Shown: positions 53,705 to 62,758, counted from the stretch's first letter. The stretch is 64,000 nt of DNA from Stakelama sediminis (GCF_014199335.1 NZ_JACIJI010000001.1:372001-436000); one strand, 5' to 3'. Notes: a model not told the origin generated them from the sequence alone. A program made the numbers and translations.

Positions 53705-55255
53705 ATGCGACTCAAGGCAAATAAACTGACGATGGCGTTCGCGCTGACAGCGTCCCTCGCCACCGTGGCGGTCGCGACCGCTCCCGGTGTGGCGCAGACG
53801 CTGCCCGAACCGGGAACGACCGTCGAACTCAATCTGGGTCAGGGCCGTCTGGTCAACCTGGCAACTCCGGTGTCCAACGTCTTCGTCGCTGATGACAAGG
53901 TTGCGGATGTCCAGGTCCAGTCCCCGACGAAGGTATATATCTTCGCCAAGGGACCTGGTGAAACCAACGTCTATGCCACCGCCAAATCGGGCAAGGTGGT
54001 CTATGCGACCAGTGTCCGCGTCGGCCAGAACATCACGTCGGTACAATCGATGCTGGGTCTCGCCATGCCGGATGCGCAAATCCGCGCGACGACAATGAAC
54101 GGACTGGTCCTGCTGACTGGTACCGTCGCCAGCCCCGACGACGCCGCCGAAGCGAAACAACTGGTTCAGGCATTTGTCGGCGACAAGACGAAGGTGATTA
54201 CGCGGCTGAAGACTGCAACGCCTTTGCAGGTTAACCTGCAGGTAAAATTCGCCGAAGTCAGCCGCAGCTTCATCAAGAATATCGGCATGAACCTGACGTC
54301 TCAGGACACCTCCAACGGGTTCCAGTTCGGTATCGCACAAGGCACGCAGGGCACGTTCGACGGCATCGGCGGCGGCGCGTCCCAGCCGCAGCTTCCGATG
54401 GGGCAGTACGGCACCACGCTGGGGGCCGCTGGCAAGCTGCTCGGCCTGAACATCCTTGGCGCGCTCAACCTGGGTGAACGCGACGGTCAGGTGACGACGC
54501 TCAATACCACCAACCTCTCGGCGCTTTCGGGTGAAACCGGGTCGTTTCTGGCAGGCGGCGAGATTCCGATCCCCGTCAGTCAGGGGCTGGGTGCGGTCTC
54601 GGTCGAATATAAACAATATGGCGTCAGCCTGTCTTACACGCCGACGGTGCTCGCCGACGGCCGGATCTCGATCCGTGTGCGCCCCGAAGTGTCGCAGCTT
54701 TCGGATGCGGGCGCGGTTACGATCAGCGGCACCACCATTCCCGCCCTGACCACCCGGCGCGCGGAAACCACGGTCGAGGTGGGATCGGGTCAGAGCTTCA
54801 TGATCGCGGGCCTGTTGTCGAACAACCATCAGAACTCGATCGACAAGGCTCCGGGTCTGGGCGACATCCCGATCCTCGGCACGCTGTTCCGTTCGAACGG
54901 GTTCCAGCGCAACGAAACCGAGCTGGTGATCGTCATCACGCCCTATCTGGTCAAACCGGTCAACGCCAATCAGATCGCGTTGCCGACCGACGGCTACAAG
55001 GCACCGACCGACCTTCAGCGCGTGCTGATGGGGCAATTGTCGAGCGGCAACAGCGCTTCGCGACCGACGCCGACCATGGCGCCGCAGGATTCGCCTGCTC
55101 CCTCGCTGGGCGCGGCGGCAGCGCTGCCCGCCGGTCCCGATCTGCCGGGCGACCGCAACAAGAAGAAAAAGTCGCAGGACGCCGACAAACCGACCGCCCT
55201 TCCCGCCCAGCGGCAGGATGGCAAATCCGCCATGCCCGGCTTCAGCCAGCCCTGA
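53705..55255 (+). CDS. cpaC: Flp pilus secretin CpaC/RcpA
   Basis: 516 residues. Signal peptide (TMAFALTASLATVAVATAPG) and an N-terminal domain LGQGRLVNLATPVSNVFVAD, followed by a BON-like region (NGLVLLTGTVASPDDAAEAK) and the secretin core (SGETGSFLAGGEIPIPVSQG, VEYKQYGVSLSYTPTVL, TELVIVITPYLVKPV). It forms the outer-membrane pilus channel. The C-terminal about 80 residues are an Ala/Pro/Lys-rich tail after the core. Confidence 0.95.
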   Translation: MRLKANKLTMAFALTASLATVAVATAPGVAQTLPEPGTTVELNLGQGRLVNLATPVSNVFVADDKVADVQVQSPTKVYIFAKGPGETNVYATAKSGKVVYATSVRVGQNITSVQSMLGLAMPDAQIRATTMNGLVLLTGTVASPDDAAEAKQLVQAFVGDKTKVITRLKTATPLQVNLQVKFAEVSRSFIKNIGMNLTSQDTSNGFQFGIAQGTQGTFDGIGGGASQPQLPMGQYGTTLGAAGKLLGLNILGALNLGERDGQVTTLNTTNLSALSGETGSFLAGGEIPIPVSQGLGAVSVEYKQYGVSLSYTPTVLADGRISIRVRPEVSQLSDAGAVTISGTTIPALTTRRAETTVEVGSGQSFMIAGLLSNNHQNSIDKAPGLGDIPILGTLFRSNGFQRNETELVIVITPYLVKPVNANQIALPTDGYKAPTDLQRVLMGQLSSGNSASRPTPTMAPQDSPAPSLGAAAALPAGPDLPGDRNKKKKSQDADKPTALPAQRQDGKSAMPGFSQP

Positions 55256-55281
55256 TGCGTCGCAGCTTTTAGGAGACACCC

Positions 55282-55920
55282 ATGTTCTCTCGTACCTCGA
55301 TCCTCGCGGCCACGCTTCCGGCGATCCTGCTGGCCGGGTGCAGTTCCGGCTATCGCGGCATGGAAAGCCAGCATCAGCCTGTGGTCAGTCGTCAGAGCTA
55401 TATGCTTGATCTTACGACCGGCGGTTCCGGTCTGGCACCCAGTGAGGTGCAGCGCCTTGCCGGATGGATGTCGTCGCTCCGCCTTGGCTATGGCGACCAT
55501 GTCTATGTGTACGATCCGGCCGGCGATTCAGCCGTCGCCCGCGAACAGGTCGCGGCCCAGGCAGCGCAATATGGCCTGCTGCTGAGCGGCGCGGCACCTG
55601 TACCGCCCGGCGCGGTGACGCCCGGTACCGTGCGCGTCATCGTCACCCGTATGCACGCTGCGGTTCCGGGATGCCCCGACTGGTCGGGCTCCGGACAACC
55701 CAATTTCAACGGCCATACCAGCACCGATTTCGGCTGCGCGGTGAACCAGAACCTCGCCGCAATGGTGGCGCAACCGGAAGATCTGGTACGCGGTCAACCC
55801 GGCACCGGGGTCAGCGATCCCGACACCGCGGCAAAGGCGATCGACACGCTGCGCGATGCCAAACCAACCGGCGCAAACGGCCTGAAGACCGAATCCACTT
55901 CATCGGGAGGCAGCCAGTGA
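55282..55920 (+). CDS. cpaD: Flp pilus assembly lipoprotein CpaD/TadD-like
   Basis: 212 residues with lipobox LLAGC (signal TSILAATLPAILLAGCSSGY). Family features: RLAGWMSSLRLGYGDHVYVY and VPGCPDWSGSGQPNFNGHTS, with NQNLAAMVAQPEDLVRGQPG near the end. It is a periplasmic lipoprotein aiding the secretin. Its stop overlaps the cpaE GTG start by ATGA-like GTGA. Confidence 0.92.
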   Translation: MFSRTSILAATLPAILLAGCSSGYRGMESQHQPVVSRQSYMLDLTTGGSGLAPSEVQRLAGWMSSLRLGYGDHVYVYDPAGDSAVAREQVAAQAAQYGLLLSGAAPVPPGAVTPGTVRVIVTRMHAAVPGCPDWSGSGQPNFNGHTSTDFGCAVNQNLAAMVAQPEDLVRGQPGTGVSDPDTAAKAIDTLRDAKPTGANGLKTESTSSGGSQ

Positions 55921-57197
55921 ACGCACCCTGGACCCCCGGACGCACCGGGCAACGCGAACCCTTTACCGCCTTTGTCTGCGACGAAAGTTCTGCCGACGCT
56001 CTGCGTTCGATCGCGGTCGAGCAGGGCTGGTCGCCGGAGAAGGTCAACAAGGGAGGCCTGCGTAACGCGGTTCAGTCGCTGTCGGTATCGGCCAGCCCGT
56101 CGATCCTGTTCGTCGATCTTTCCGAATCGGGCGACCCTCTCAACGATATCAACGCGCTGGCGGAAGTCTGCGAACCCGGCACGGTGGTGATCGCCGCCGG
56201 GCAGGTGAACGATGTTCGCCTGTATCGCGACCTGCTTGCCAGCGGCATTCAGGATTATCTGCTGAAGCCGCTCAATCCTGAAATGCTGCGGGATTGTTTC
56301 GCACAGGCACAGGCGACCCTCTCCGCCCCCAAAATGGCGGAAGGAGGCAACGAGCACCCGCATTGCGCGCTGGCCATCATCGGCACACGCGGCGGGGTCG
56401 GCGCGTCGTCGGTCGCCACTTCGCTGGCCTGGCTGTTGAGCAGCAAGGGCGAGCGCACGACCGGTCTGCTCGATCTCGACGTGCATTTCGGGACCGATGC
56501 CCTGTCGCTCGACCTGGAGCCGGGACGTGGCCTGACCGACGCGATCGAAAATCCCAGCCGTATCGACGGGCTGTTCATCGAACGCGCGATGGTGCGTGCA
56601 TCCGACCGGCTGGCCATCCTTTCGGCCGAAGCACCGATCAATGCACCCATCGTTACGGACGGGTCGGCCTATTACCAGTTGCAGGAAGAACTGCGCCACG
56701 CATTTGACTGCTCGGTGGTCGATCTGCCGCGCTCGGTGATGGTGCAGTATCCGCATCTTCTGACCGACATTCAGACCGTGGTACTGGTCACCGAATTCAC
56801 GCTTGCTGCGGCACGCGATTCCATCCGGCTGTTGAGCTGGCTGAAATCCAATGCTCCGCAGGCAACGGTCATACTGGTTGCCAATCGGGTCCATCCGGCT
56901 GCTCAACTGGAGATCAGCCGCAAGGATTTCGAAAGCTCGATCGAACGCAAGGTCGATTATGTCATCGCCTTCGACCAGAAGCTTGCCACTCAGGCGGCCA
57001 AGCTGGGTCGTCCGCTGGCGGAGGCCGGCAAGGGATCGAAAACGATCGCCCCGCTGGTTTCGCTGTCCCAGCAATTGCTGGCGGCAAATGAGGACGAGAT
57101 CGACGGCGATAAGAACAAGGCGGGTAAAGGCGGATCGCTGCTCGACAAGCTGAGCGCACTCAAGCCGAAAAAGCCTGCCAAGCAGAACGCCAAATAA
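55917..57197 (+). CDS. cpaE: Pilus-localising ATPase-like protein CpaE/TadZ
   Basis: 426 residues: an N-terminal receiver-like domain (FTAFVCDESSADALRSIAVE ... LLASGIQDYLLKPLNPEMLR) and a ParA/MinD-type domain. The Walker A is atypical, IIGTRGGVGASSVATSLAWL: the signature Lys is Arg and the P-loop Lys is Ala. TadZ/CpaE proteins commonly deviate here and act as polar organisers. GTG start 55917 has GGGAGG seven bases before. It is followed directly by tadB, not cpaF. Confidence 0.92.
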   Translation: MNAPWTPGRTGQREPFTAFVCDESSADALRSIAVEQGWSPEKVNKGGLRNAVQSLSVSASPSILFVDLSESGDPLNDINALAEVCEPGTVVIAAGQVNDVRLYRDLLASGIQDYLLKPLNPEMLRDCFAQAQATLSAPKMAEGGNEHPHCALAIIGTRGGVGASSVATSLAWLLSSKGERTTGLLDLDVHFGTDALSLDLEPGRGLTDAIENPSRIDGLFIERAMVRASDRLAILSAEAPINAPIVTDGSAYYQLQEELRHAFDCSVVDLPRSVMVQYPHLLTDIQTVVLVTEFTLAAARDSIRLLSWLKSNAPQATVILVANRVHPAAQLEISRKDFESSIERKVDYVIAFDQKLATQAAKLGRPLAEAGKGSKTIAPLVSLSQQLLAANEDEIDGDKNKAGKGGSLLDKLSALKPKKPAKQNAK

Positions 57198-57223
57198 TCA
57201 TCGCCGCCGGTTGGCGGGGATGA
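57198..57223 (+). other. Hairpin at the cpaE-tadB junction
   Basis: TCATC-G-CCGCC-GGTT-GGCGG-G-GATGA: a 10-base-pair stem with one mismatched pair, located right after the cpaE stop and before tadB. No T tract follows. It could be a 3' stabiliser or attenuator in the transcript, at the place where cpaF would be expected. Confidence 0.45.
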
Positions 57224-57245
57224 GAGGGAAGGACGGTATAAAAGC

Positions 57246-58220
57246 ATGGAAATGCTGCCGATAATCTTGCTGGCTCTGGGTACGTTCGGCGTGCTCGCGC
57301 TGCTCGTGATCGCCTTTTCCGGCCCTTCCGCCGCGCGCGCGGTTGAGCGTCGCATGATGGAGCTGAAAACCCGTCATTCGCAAAGCGCTTCCGTCAAGAT
57401 GGAAGCGCAGATGCGGCGCATTACCGCCAAGAACGATACACGGATGGACGAAACCTTCGCCCGGTTCGTTCCCCGTCCTGTATTGCTCAAAAAACGCCTG
57501 GCAATGACGGGGAAAAACTGGACGGTAAGTCAATATGGCATGGCGGCAGGCGGTATTACGATCGTCACTGCCTTATTGCTTGCGATCAAGGGCGCTCCGT
57601 TTTTGCTGGCGCTGTTACTGGGGGTTTTTCTGGGGCTGGGCATTCCGCACATGGCGGTCGGCTATTTCATCAAGCGCCGCATCAACCAGTTCACGATCAA
57701 GTTCCCCGATGCCATTGAATTGCTGGTGCGCGGCCTGCGCTCTGGCCTGCCGATTACCGAAACCATGGGAGTTGTCGGGCATGAGGTCGAAGGCCCGGTG
57801 GGCGACGAGTTTCGCTCCGTTGCCGACAAGATGAAGATCGGCCGGACGCTCGATGCTGCGCTTCAGGAAACCTCCGACCGGCTTGGCACGCCCGAATTTC
57901 AGTTCTTCGTCATCACCATCGCCATTCAGCGCGAAACCGGCGGCAACCTGGCCGAAACGCTGGCCAACCTCGCCACCGTGCTGCGCCAGCGCGCGCAGAT
58001 GAAGCTGAAGATCAAGGCGATGTCGTCGGAATCCAAGGCATCGGCCTATATCGTCGGGTCCCTGCCCTTCATCGTCTTCGGCCTGATCTGGATGGTCAAC
58101 AACGACTATATGAAGAACTTCTTCACCGACGAACGGCTGATGGTCGCCGGGCTTGGCGGCCTGATCTGGATGGGCATCGGTGTGTTCATCATGGCCAAAA
58201 TGGTCAGTTTCGAGATTTAA
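57246..58220 (+). CDS. tadB: Flp pilus inner-membrane platform protein TadB
   Basis: 324 residues of the T2SF family: N-terminal helix MLPIILLALGTFGVLALLVI, a central pair ITIVTALLLAIKGAPFLLAL and the GspF-like cytoplasmic domain KFPDAIELLVRGLRSGLPIT, followed by FVITIAIQRETGGNLAETLA. With TadC it forms the platform for the pilus motor. It starts 48 bases after cpaE. Confidence 0.93.
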   Translation: MEMLPIILLALGTFGVLALLVIAFSGPSAARAVERRMMELKTRHSQSASVKMEAQMRRITAKNDTRMDETFARFVPRPVLLKKRLAMTGKNWTVSQYGMAAGGITIVTALLLAIKGAPFLLALLLGVFLGLGIPHMAVGYFIKRRINQFTIKFPDAIELLVRGLRSGLPITETMGVVGHEVEGPVGDEFRSVADKMKIGRTLDAALQETSDRLGTPEFQFFVITIAIQRETGGNLAETLANLATVLRQRAQMKLKIKAMSSESKASAYIVGSLPFIVFGLIWMVNNDYMKNFFTDERLMVAGLGGLIWMGIGVFIMAKMVSFEI

Positions 58221-58234
58221 GGGAGGCATTTTCC

Positions 58235-59233
58235 ATGACGACAGCCTCCGGTGGCCCCACAATCCTGGGTGTAGACGTTTTCTGGGTAGCGACGCTGCTC
58301 GCGGCAGTGGCAGCGGGCGCAATGCTGGTTGCCCTTTATGCCGTGACCACGGTTCGCAATCCGATGTCAAAACGCGTCAAGGCGCTTAACGACCGGCGCG
58401 AACAACTGAAGGCCGGTATTACCGCCTCCACGTCGAAACGCCGCGCCAAGCTGGTTCAGAAGAACGAGACGACCGACCGCATCCGCGCCCTGCTCAATTC
58501 ACTGAAAGTGCTGCAGGACGATCAGGTCAAGGCTGCGCAGATCAAGCTGATGCAGGCCGGTATCCGCAACAAGGATTATGCGGTCGCGGTGATTTTCGGC
58601 CGGATGGTGGCACCGATCGTGCTGGGCGGGCTGATCATCTATCTGGTGTACGGTACCGACATGGTTGCGACCTGGAGCCCGCTCAAGGCCTATGGACTGG
58701 TCGCCGGTACGCTGATCCTGTCGTACAAGGCACCCGACATCTATCTGAAGAACAAGATTACCAAGCGGTCGGATGCGATCCGCAAGGGGCTTCCCGATGC
58801 ACTTGATCTGCTGGTGATCTGTGCAGAAGCGGGCCTTACCGTCGATGCCGCATTTGCCCGCGTCGCGCGCGAACTGGGGCGTGCCTATCCCGAACTGGGT
58901 GAGGAATTTTCGCTGACGGCGATTGAACTCGGCTTTCTAACCGACCGGCGACAGGCATTTGAAAATCTCGCCATGCGCATCGACCTCGACGCCGTGAAAG
59001 GCGTCGTGACAACGATGATACAGACGGAGAAATACGGTACGCCGCTCGCCTCCGCATTGCGCGTTCTGTCGGCCGAATTCCGCAACGAGCGCATGATGCG
59101 CGCCGAGGAAAAGGCGGCCCGCCTGCCCGCGATCATGACGGTGCCGCTGATCCTGTTCATCCTGCCGACGCTGTTTGTCGTCATTCTGGGCCCGGCGGCC
59201 TGTTCGATCAGCGATCAGCTCATTCATCGCTGA
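58235..59233 (+). CDS. tadC: Flp pilus inner-membrane platform protein TadC
   Basis: 332 residues, second T2SF protein of the pair: N-terminal helix VATLLAAVAAGAMLVALYAV, GspF domain GLPDALDLLVICAEAGLTVD and TMIQTEKYGTPLASALRVLS, ending with a helix (PLILFILPTLFVVILGPAA). It starts 14 bases after tadB. Last Tad gene of the cluster. Confidence 0.93.
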   Translation: MTTASGGPTILGVDVFWVATLLAAVAAGAMLVALYAVTTVRNPMSKRVKALNDRREQLKAGITASTSKRRAKLVQKNETTDRIRALLNSLKVLQDDQVKAAQIKLMQAGIRNKDYAVAVIFGRMVAPIVLGGLIIYLVYGTDMVATWSPLKAYGLVAGTLILSYKAPDIYLKNKITKRSDAIRKGLPDALDLLVICAEAGLTVDAAFARVARELGRAYPELGEEFSLTAIELGFLTDRRQAFENLAMRIDLDAVKGVVTTMIQTEKYGTPLASALRVLSAEFRNERMMRAEEKAARLPAIMTVPLILFILPTLFVVILGPAACSISDQLIHR

Positions 59234-59243
59234 TGCGTTTTCA

Positions 59244-59267
59244 GGGGGCCGGGAACGCTGGTCCCCC
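59244..59267 (+). terminator. Weak hairpin after tadC
   Basis: GGGGGCC and GGTCCCCC arms with a one-base bulge form a GC-rich hairpin 11 bases after the tadC stop. There is no T tract, so termination strength is doubtful. It could mark the end of the tad transcript. Confidence 0.35.
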
Positions 59268-59308
59268 GATAACCGTTATCTTCCCGTATCAATCGGGAGA
59301 CGGATATC

Positions 59309-59857
59309 GTGCACGACATGCTGTTTCAAACACCGACCCAGTTTCTGCTGCTGGCGCTGGCGATTATCGCGGGCTGGTTTTTCGGTCTGGCCAGCCATCC
59401 CGGCGGACGCAAATGGCGCGATCGCTATCGGACGCTGGAGGCCGAACACAAAAGCTATCGGCTGGAACAGGAAGCCGCAATCAAGGAACGCGATGCCCGC
59501 ATTCGTGAGGCAGAAGCCGAACGCGACCGTATCGCCAGGGCTTCCCCGGTTGCCGCGTCCACCGTTACCGGACGCGCCGTGACCGAAGATCGCCCGGCAA
59601 ACCGGGGCGGCTGGTTCGGCTGGGGCCGCGACAATCTGTCGCGCATTCGCGGTATTGACGAGGCCGACGAAAAGGCCCTGCACACCGAAGGTATCAAAAC
59701 CTATGCCGCCATCGAGGCGCTGAGCGAAAGCGATGCCAGCGCACTGGAGGAAAGGCTGGGCATGGCACGCGGACGCATCGCCAATGAACGCTGGCGTGAA
59801 CAGGCCGCGATGCTGCGTGAAGGCCGCGAAGAAGAGCACAGGCGCGATTATCTGTAG
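59309..59857 (+). CDS. Membrane-anchored coiled-coil, helix-hairpin-helix protein
   Basis: 182 residues from GTG 59309 (ribosome binding site GGGAGA). One anchor helix (TPTQFLLLALAIIAGWFFGL), a charged coiled-coil stretch (YRLEQEAAIKERDARIREAE) and a C-terminal segment NLSRIRGIDEADEKALHTEG, then IKTYAAIEALSESDASALEE, which looks like the HhH domain of the 'flap-endonuclease-like' COG3743 group. It is not known to be catalytic. It follows the tad genes but shows no pilus feature. Confidence 0.7.
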   Translation: MHDMLFQTPTQFLLLALAIIAGWFFGLASHPGGRKWRDRYRTLEAEHKSYRLEQEAAIKERDARIREAEAERDRIARASPVAASTVTGRAVTEDRPANRGGWFGWGRDNLSRIRGIDEADEKALHTEGIKTYAAIEALSESDASALEERLGMARGRIANERWREQAAMLREGREEEHRRDYL

Positions 59858-59918
59858 GCGTTTCGGCGCGCCGCTTTCCTGTGCCATCCTTCAGCTCTTG
59901 CATAGCAAAGACATTTTA

Positions 59919-59934
59919 TTGATAACGTTCTCAA
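59919..59934 (+). promoter_or_regulatory. LacI-family-type operator before the beta-helix protein
   Basis: TTGATAACGTTCTCAA is a 16-base palindrome with one mismatched pair, centred on AACGTT; the central CG is typical of LacI/GalR-family operators. It lies 25 bases before the ATG at 59959. No regulator gene is next to it. Confidence 0.6.
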
Positions 59935-59958
59935 AAATCGTAACGGATGGAGAGAGCG

Positions 59959-61737
59959 ATGGCATCGGAGCAGGATAGCGGCACGGCACGGCGGTCCGTA
60001 TTGGCAGGACTGGCGGGTGCAGGCGTAGCCGCCTCATTGAACCTGCCGGTACGCGCCCATGCGGCAACCGCATCCGATCCCGACCTCGGCCCCAATGTCC
60101 TGATTGTCGATCCCGCAATGCCGGCCGACATGGTCCAGACGCGGCTGAACAGCATCTTCCAGCAGCAGGAAAGCGCGCATTTCACCGATGCGCGCTACGC
60201 GGTCCTGTTGAAGCCCGGTCGGCACAGGCTCGACATCAATGTCGGCTTCCTTACGCAGATCGCGGGTCTGGGCGCGATGCCCGATGACGTGACGGTCGAT
60301 GGTCACGTCCATGTGGAGGCGGACTGGAACCATGGCAACGCCCTGGTCAATTTCTGGCGTGGGGCAGAAAATATGGCGGTTCGGCCGCCGGACGGCAAGG
60401 ATCGCTGGGCGGTGTCGCAGGCCGCCCCCTATCGCCGGATGCATCTGATGGGCGATCTGGCACTCGACGACGGCGGATGGTCGAGCGGCGGCTTCATGGC
60501 CGATACGAAGGTAGACGGCACCATCCATTCGGGTACGCAGCAACAATGGTTCACCCGCGACAGCAGCATCGGCGGCTGGCAGGGGTCGAACTGGAACATG
60601 GTCTTCGTCGGCGTCAATGGCGCGCCGAAAACCAGCTTTCCCGAACCGCCCTATACGACCATTGCGACCACGCCGGTCATTCGCGACAAGCCCTTTCTCT
60701 ACGTCACGCAGGCAGGATCGTGGGAAGTATTCCGCCCCGCCCTGCGCTATACGAGCAGCGGCCAGAGCTGGGCTGACGGGATGCCGAAAGGCACATCGGT
60801 ACCGCTCACCAAATTCCTGATCGCCACGCCCGACATGGCGGTCAGCCGGATCAACGCGGCGCTTGCCGCCGGACGGCACCTGTTGCTGACACCGGGCGTC
60901 TATCGCCTGTCGCAACCGATCCGCGTCACCCGCCCCGACACCATCGTGCTGGGCCTTGGCCTTGCCACCCTGCTCGCCGAAAAGGGCAGCACCGCGATGG
61001 TGGTCGACGACCTGCCCGGCGCGACGGTTTCCGGACTGTTGTTCGATGCCGGCCCCGTGGAGTCGCCGATCCTACTGCAAATCGGGCAGCGCAACGCATC
61101 GGGCGACCACCGCGCCAATCCCATCTCACTCCACGATGTGTTTTTTCGGGTCGGCGGCGCGGCACCGGGGCTGGTCGATACCTGTCTGGAAATCAACAGC
61201 CATCATGTCATCGGCGACCATCTGTGGATCTGGCGGGCCGATCACGGCGACCGCGCGCATCACCGCGTCTTTGTCGGCTGGAAAGAAAATCGCGGCAATC
61301 AGGGGCTGGTCGTCAACGGCGATGACATCACCATGTACGGCCTGTTCGTCGAGCATTTCGAAAAATATCAGACCCTGTGGAACGGCGAACGCGGGCGCAC
61401 CTATTTCTACCAGAACGAACTGCCCTACGACCCGCCCAGCCAGGCCGCCTATATGGCCGGGAAAACGCGCGGATGGGCTGCCTACAAAGTTGCCGATCAT
61501 GTCGACCATCACCTTGCCGTCGGCATGGGGATCTACTCGAACTTCACCGCCGATCCTTCGATCGTGCTGGAAAGCGCCATCGAAGCGCCGAAAAAGCCCG
61601 ACGTGGTGTTTCGCGACGTAACCACCATTTCGCTGGGCGGCGGCATGGGAACGATCGAACACATCGTCAACGATACGGGGGCAGCAGCGACCAGGGGTGC
61701 CATTCGCCAGACGCTGGTACGCTATCCGCCCGGTTGA
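59959..61737 (+). CDS. Large exported protein, probable parallel beta-helix carbohydrate-active type
   Basis: 592 residues. The N terminus has a Tat-like signal, ARRSVLAGLAGAGVAASLNL followed by a cleavage region PVRAHA. The body has pectate-lyase-like features: LMGDLALDDGGWSSGGFMAD, HLLLTPGVYRLSQPIRVTRP, TIVLGLGLATLLAEKG and NQGLVVNGDDITMYGLFVEH, all fitting a beta-helix. Related proteins have been called 'coagulation factor 5/8-type domain' in other genomes. Start ATG 59959 has GGAGAGAG before it; ATG 59947 is less good. Substrate unknown. Confidence 0.72.
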   Translation: MASEQDSGTARRSVLAGLAGAGVAASLNLPVRAHAATASDPDLGPNVLIVDPAMPADMVQTRLNSIFQQQESAHFTDARYAVLLKPGRHRLDINVGFLTQIAGLGAMPDDVTVDGHVHVEADWNHGNALVNFWRGAENMAVRPPDGKDRWAVSQAAPYRRMHLMGDLALDDGGWSSGGFMADTKVDGTIHSGTQQQWFTRDSSIGGWQGSNWNMVFVGVNGAPKTSFPEPPYTTIATTPVIRDKPFLYVTQAGSWEVFRPALRYTSSGQSWADGMPKGTSVPLTKFLIATPDMAVSRINAALAAGRHLLLTPGVYRLSQPIRVTRPDTIVLGLGLATLLAEKGSTAMVVDDLPGATVSGLLFDAGPVESPILLQIGQRNASGDHRANPISLHDVFFRVGGAAPGLVDTCLEINSHHVIGDHLWIWRADHGDRAHHRVFVGWKENRGNQGLVVNGDDITMYGLFVEHFEKYQTLWNGERGRTYFYQNELPYDPPSQAAYMAGKTRGWAAYKVADHVDHHLAVGMGIYSNFTADPSIVLESAIEAPKKPDVVFRDVTTISLGGGMGTIEHIVNDTGAAATRGAIRQTLVRYPPG

Positions 61738-61831
61738 GGCCCGTTGCGATTATGCGACCGGGCGCAGGGTAAAATGACTTTGCGGATTGCGTAGGCAGGG
61801 GGAGAAACGATAAACGGGAAAGGCGTCAGAC

Positions 61832-62758
61832 ATGAAACCGACGCAATGCCGCGTATTGCCAGACCCTCCTGCTGCCGAAACCGCCTTGCCCGCTTATTCC
61901 GCCGCCTCTCCGGATCGAGGTTCCCCTTTTCAACCCGTTACATCCGCGTATCGCAAGGTGCGCGACTGGCTGGACTCGCGCTTTGGACAGCGCGCGGCGG
62001 GAATGCTGCTGGCGCTGCTGTGCGAGGCGTTGCTGGCATTGCTGCTGCTCAGCCTCGCAGCACCCCAATTCCATCACAAGGCGAAAGAAGCGCCGGTCCT
62101 GAGCTTCTACACACCGAAACAGGCGCCCACGCCATCCGAAGCGGAGCAGACCCCGAAAACGGGCAGGCAGGAAAAGCCCAAGCCGGTGCAGCATCAGCCG
62201 CAAACCACGCCGCAGCCCGCTCCTACACCACCCAAACCGGCGCCGAAGCCCGAACAGACGCCAAAGCCCCTGCCCTTTATCCAGTTGTCGACCGACCAGA
62301 TGGCATCGACCGACATTACCAATGCCAGGCCGGTCAAGCATGCCCCTCCGGCAAAACCGTCGGGTGGCACCTATGGCCCGGTGGCCGACCCGTTACTCGC
62401 CAGCGCCTCAGACAGCGGCGACAGCAAGCGCGTGGGCACTGCCCCCAACGGCGCGCCTCTCTATGCCGCGCGCTGGTATCGTGAACCGACGAACGAGGAA
62501 CTGGCGGGCTATCTCTCGACCGCACGCGGCCCCGGCTGGGGGCTGATCGCATGCAAGACCGCACCGAATTACCGCGTCGAGGATTGCGTCAAGGTCGACG
62601 AATATCCCGAAGGATCGGGGCTTGCCCGCGCGGTGCTCGCCGCTTCATGGCAATTCCGCGTCCGCCCTCCGCAGATCGGCGGCGTCCCGCAGATCGGCGA
62701 CTGGGTGCGCATCGAAATCGACTATGAGCGTAAGGAAGTACGGTCCTACGGAAAATAG
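61832..62758 (+). CDS. TonB-like energy transducer protein (hypothetical)
   Basis: 308 residues. After about 50 soluble residues comes one anchor helix (RAAGMLLALLCEALLALLLL), then a Pro/Lys-rich stretch (TPQPAPTPPKPAPKPEQTPK) and a C-terminal domain with PLYAARWYREPTNEELAGYL and the end VRPPQIGGVPQIGDWVRIEI. This resembles TonB, although the usual TonB signature is diverged. Partner exbB/exbD or receptor genes are not next to it. The start ATG 61832 is the first in frame. Confidence 0.65.
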   Translation: MKPTQCRVLPDPPAAETALPAYSAASPDRGSPFQPVTSAYRKVRDWLDSRFGQRAAGMLLALLCEALLALLLLSLAAPQFHHKAKEAPVLSFYTPKQAPTPSEAEQTPKTGRQEKPKPVQHQPQTTPQPAPTPPKPAPKPEQTPKPLPFIQLSTDQMASTDITNARPVKHAPPAKPSGGTYGPVADPLLASASDSGDSKRVGTAPNGAPLYAARWYREPTNEELAGYLSTARGPGWGLIACKTAPNYRVEDCVKVDEYPEGSGLARAVLAASWQFRVRPPQIGGVPQIGDWVRIEIDYERKEVRSYGK

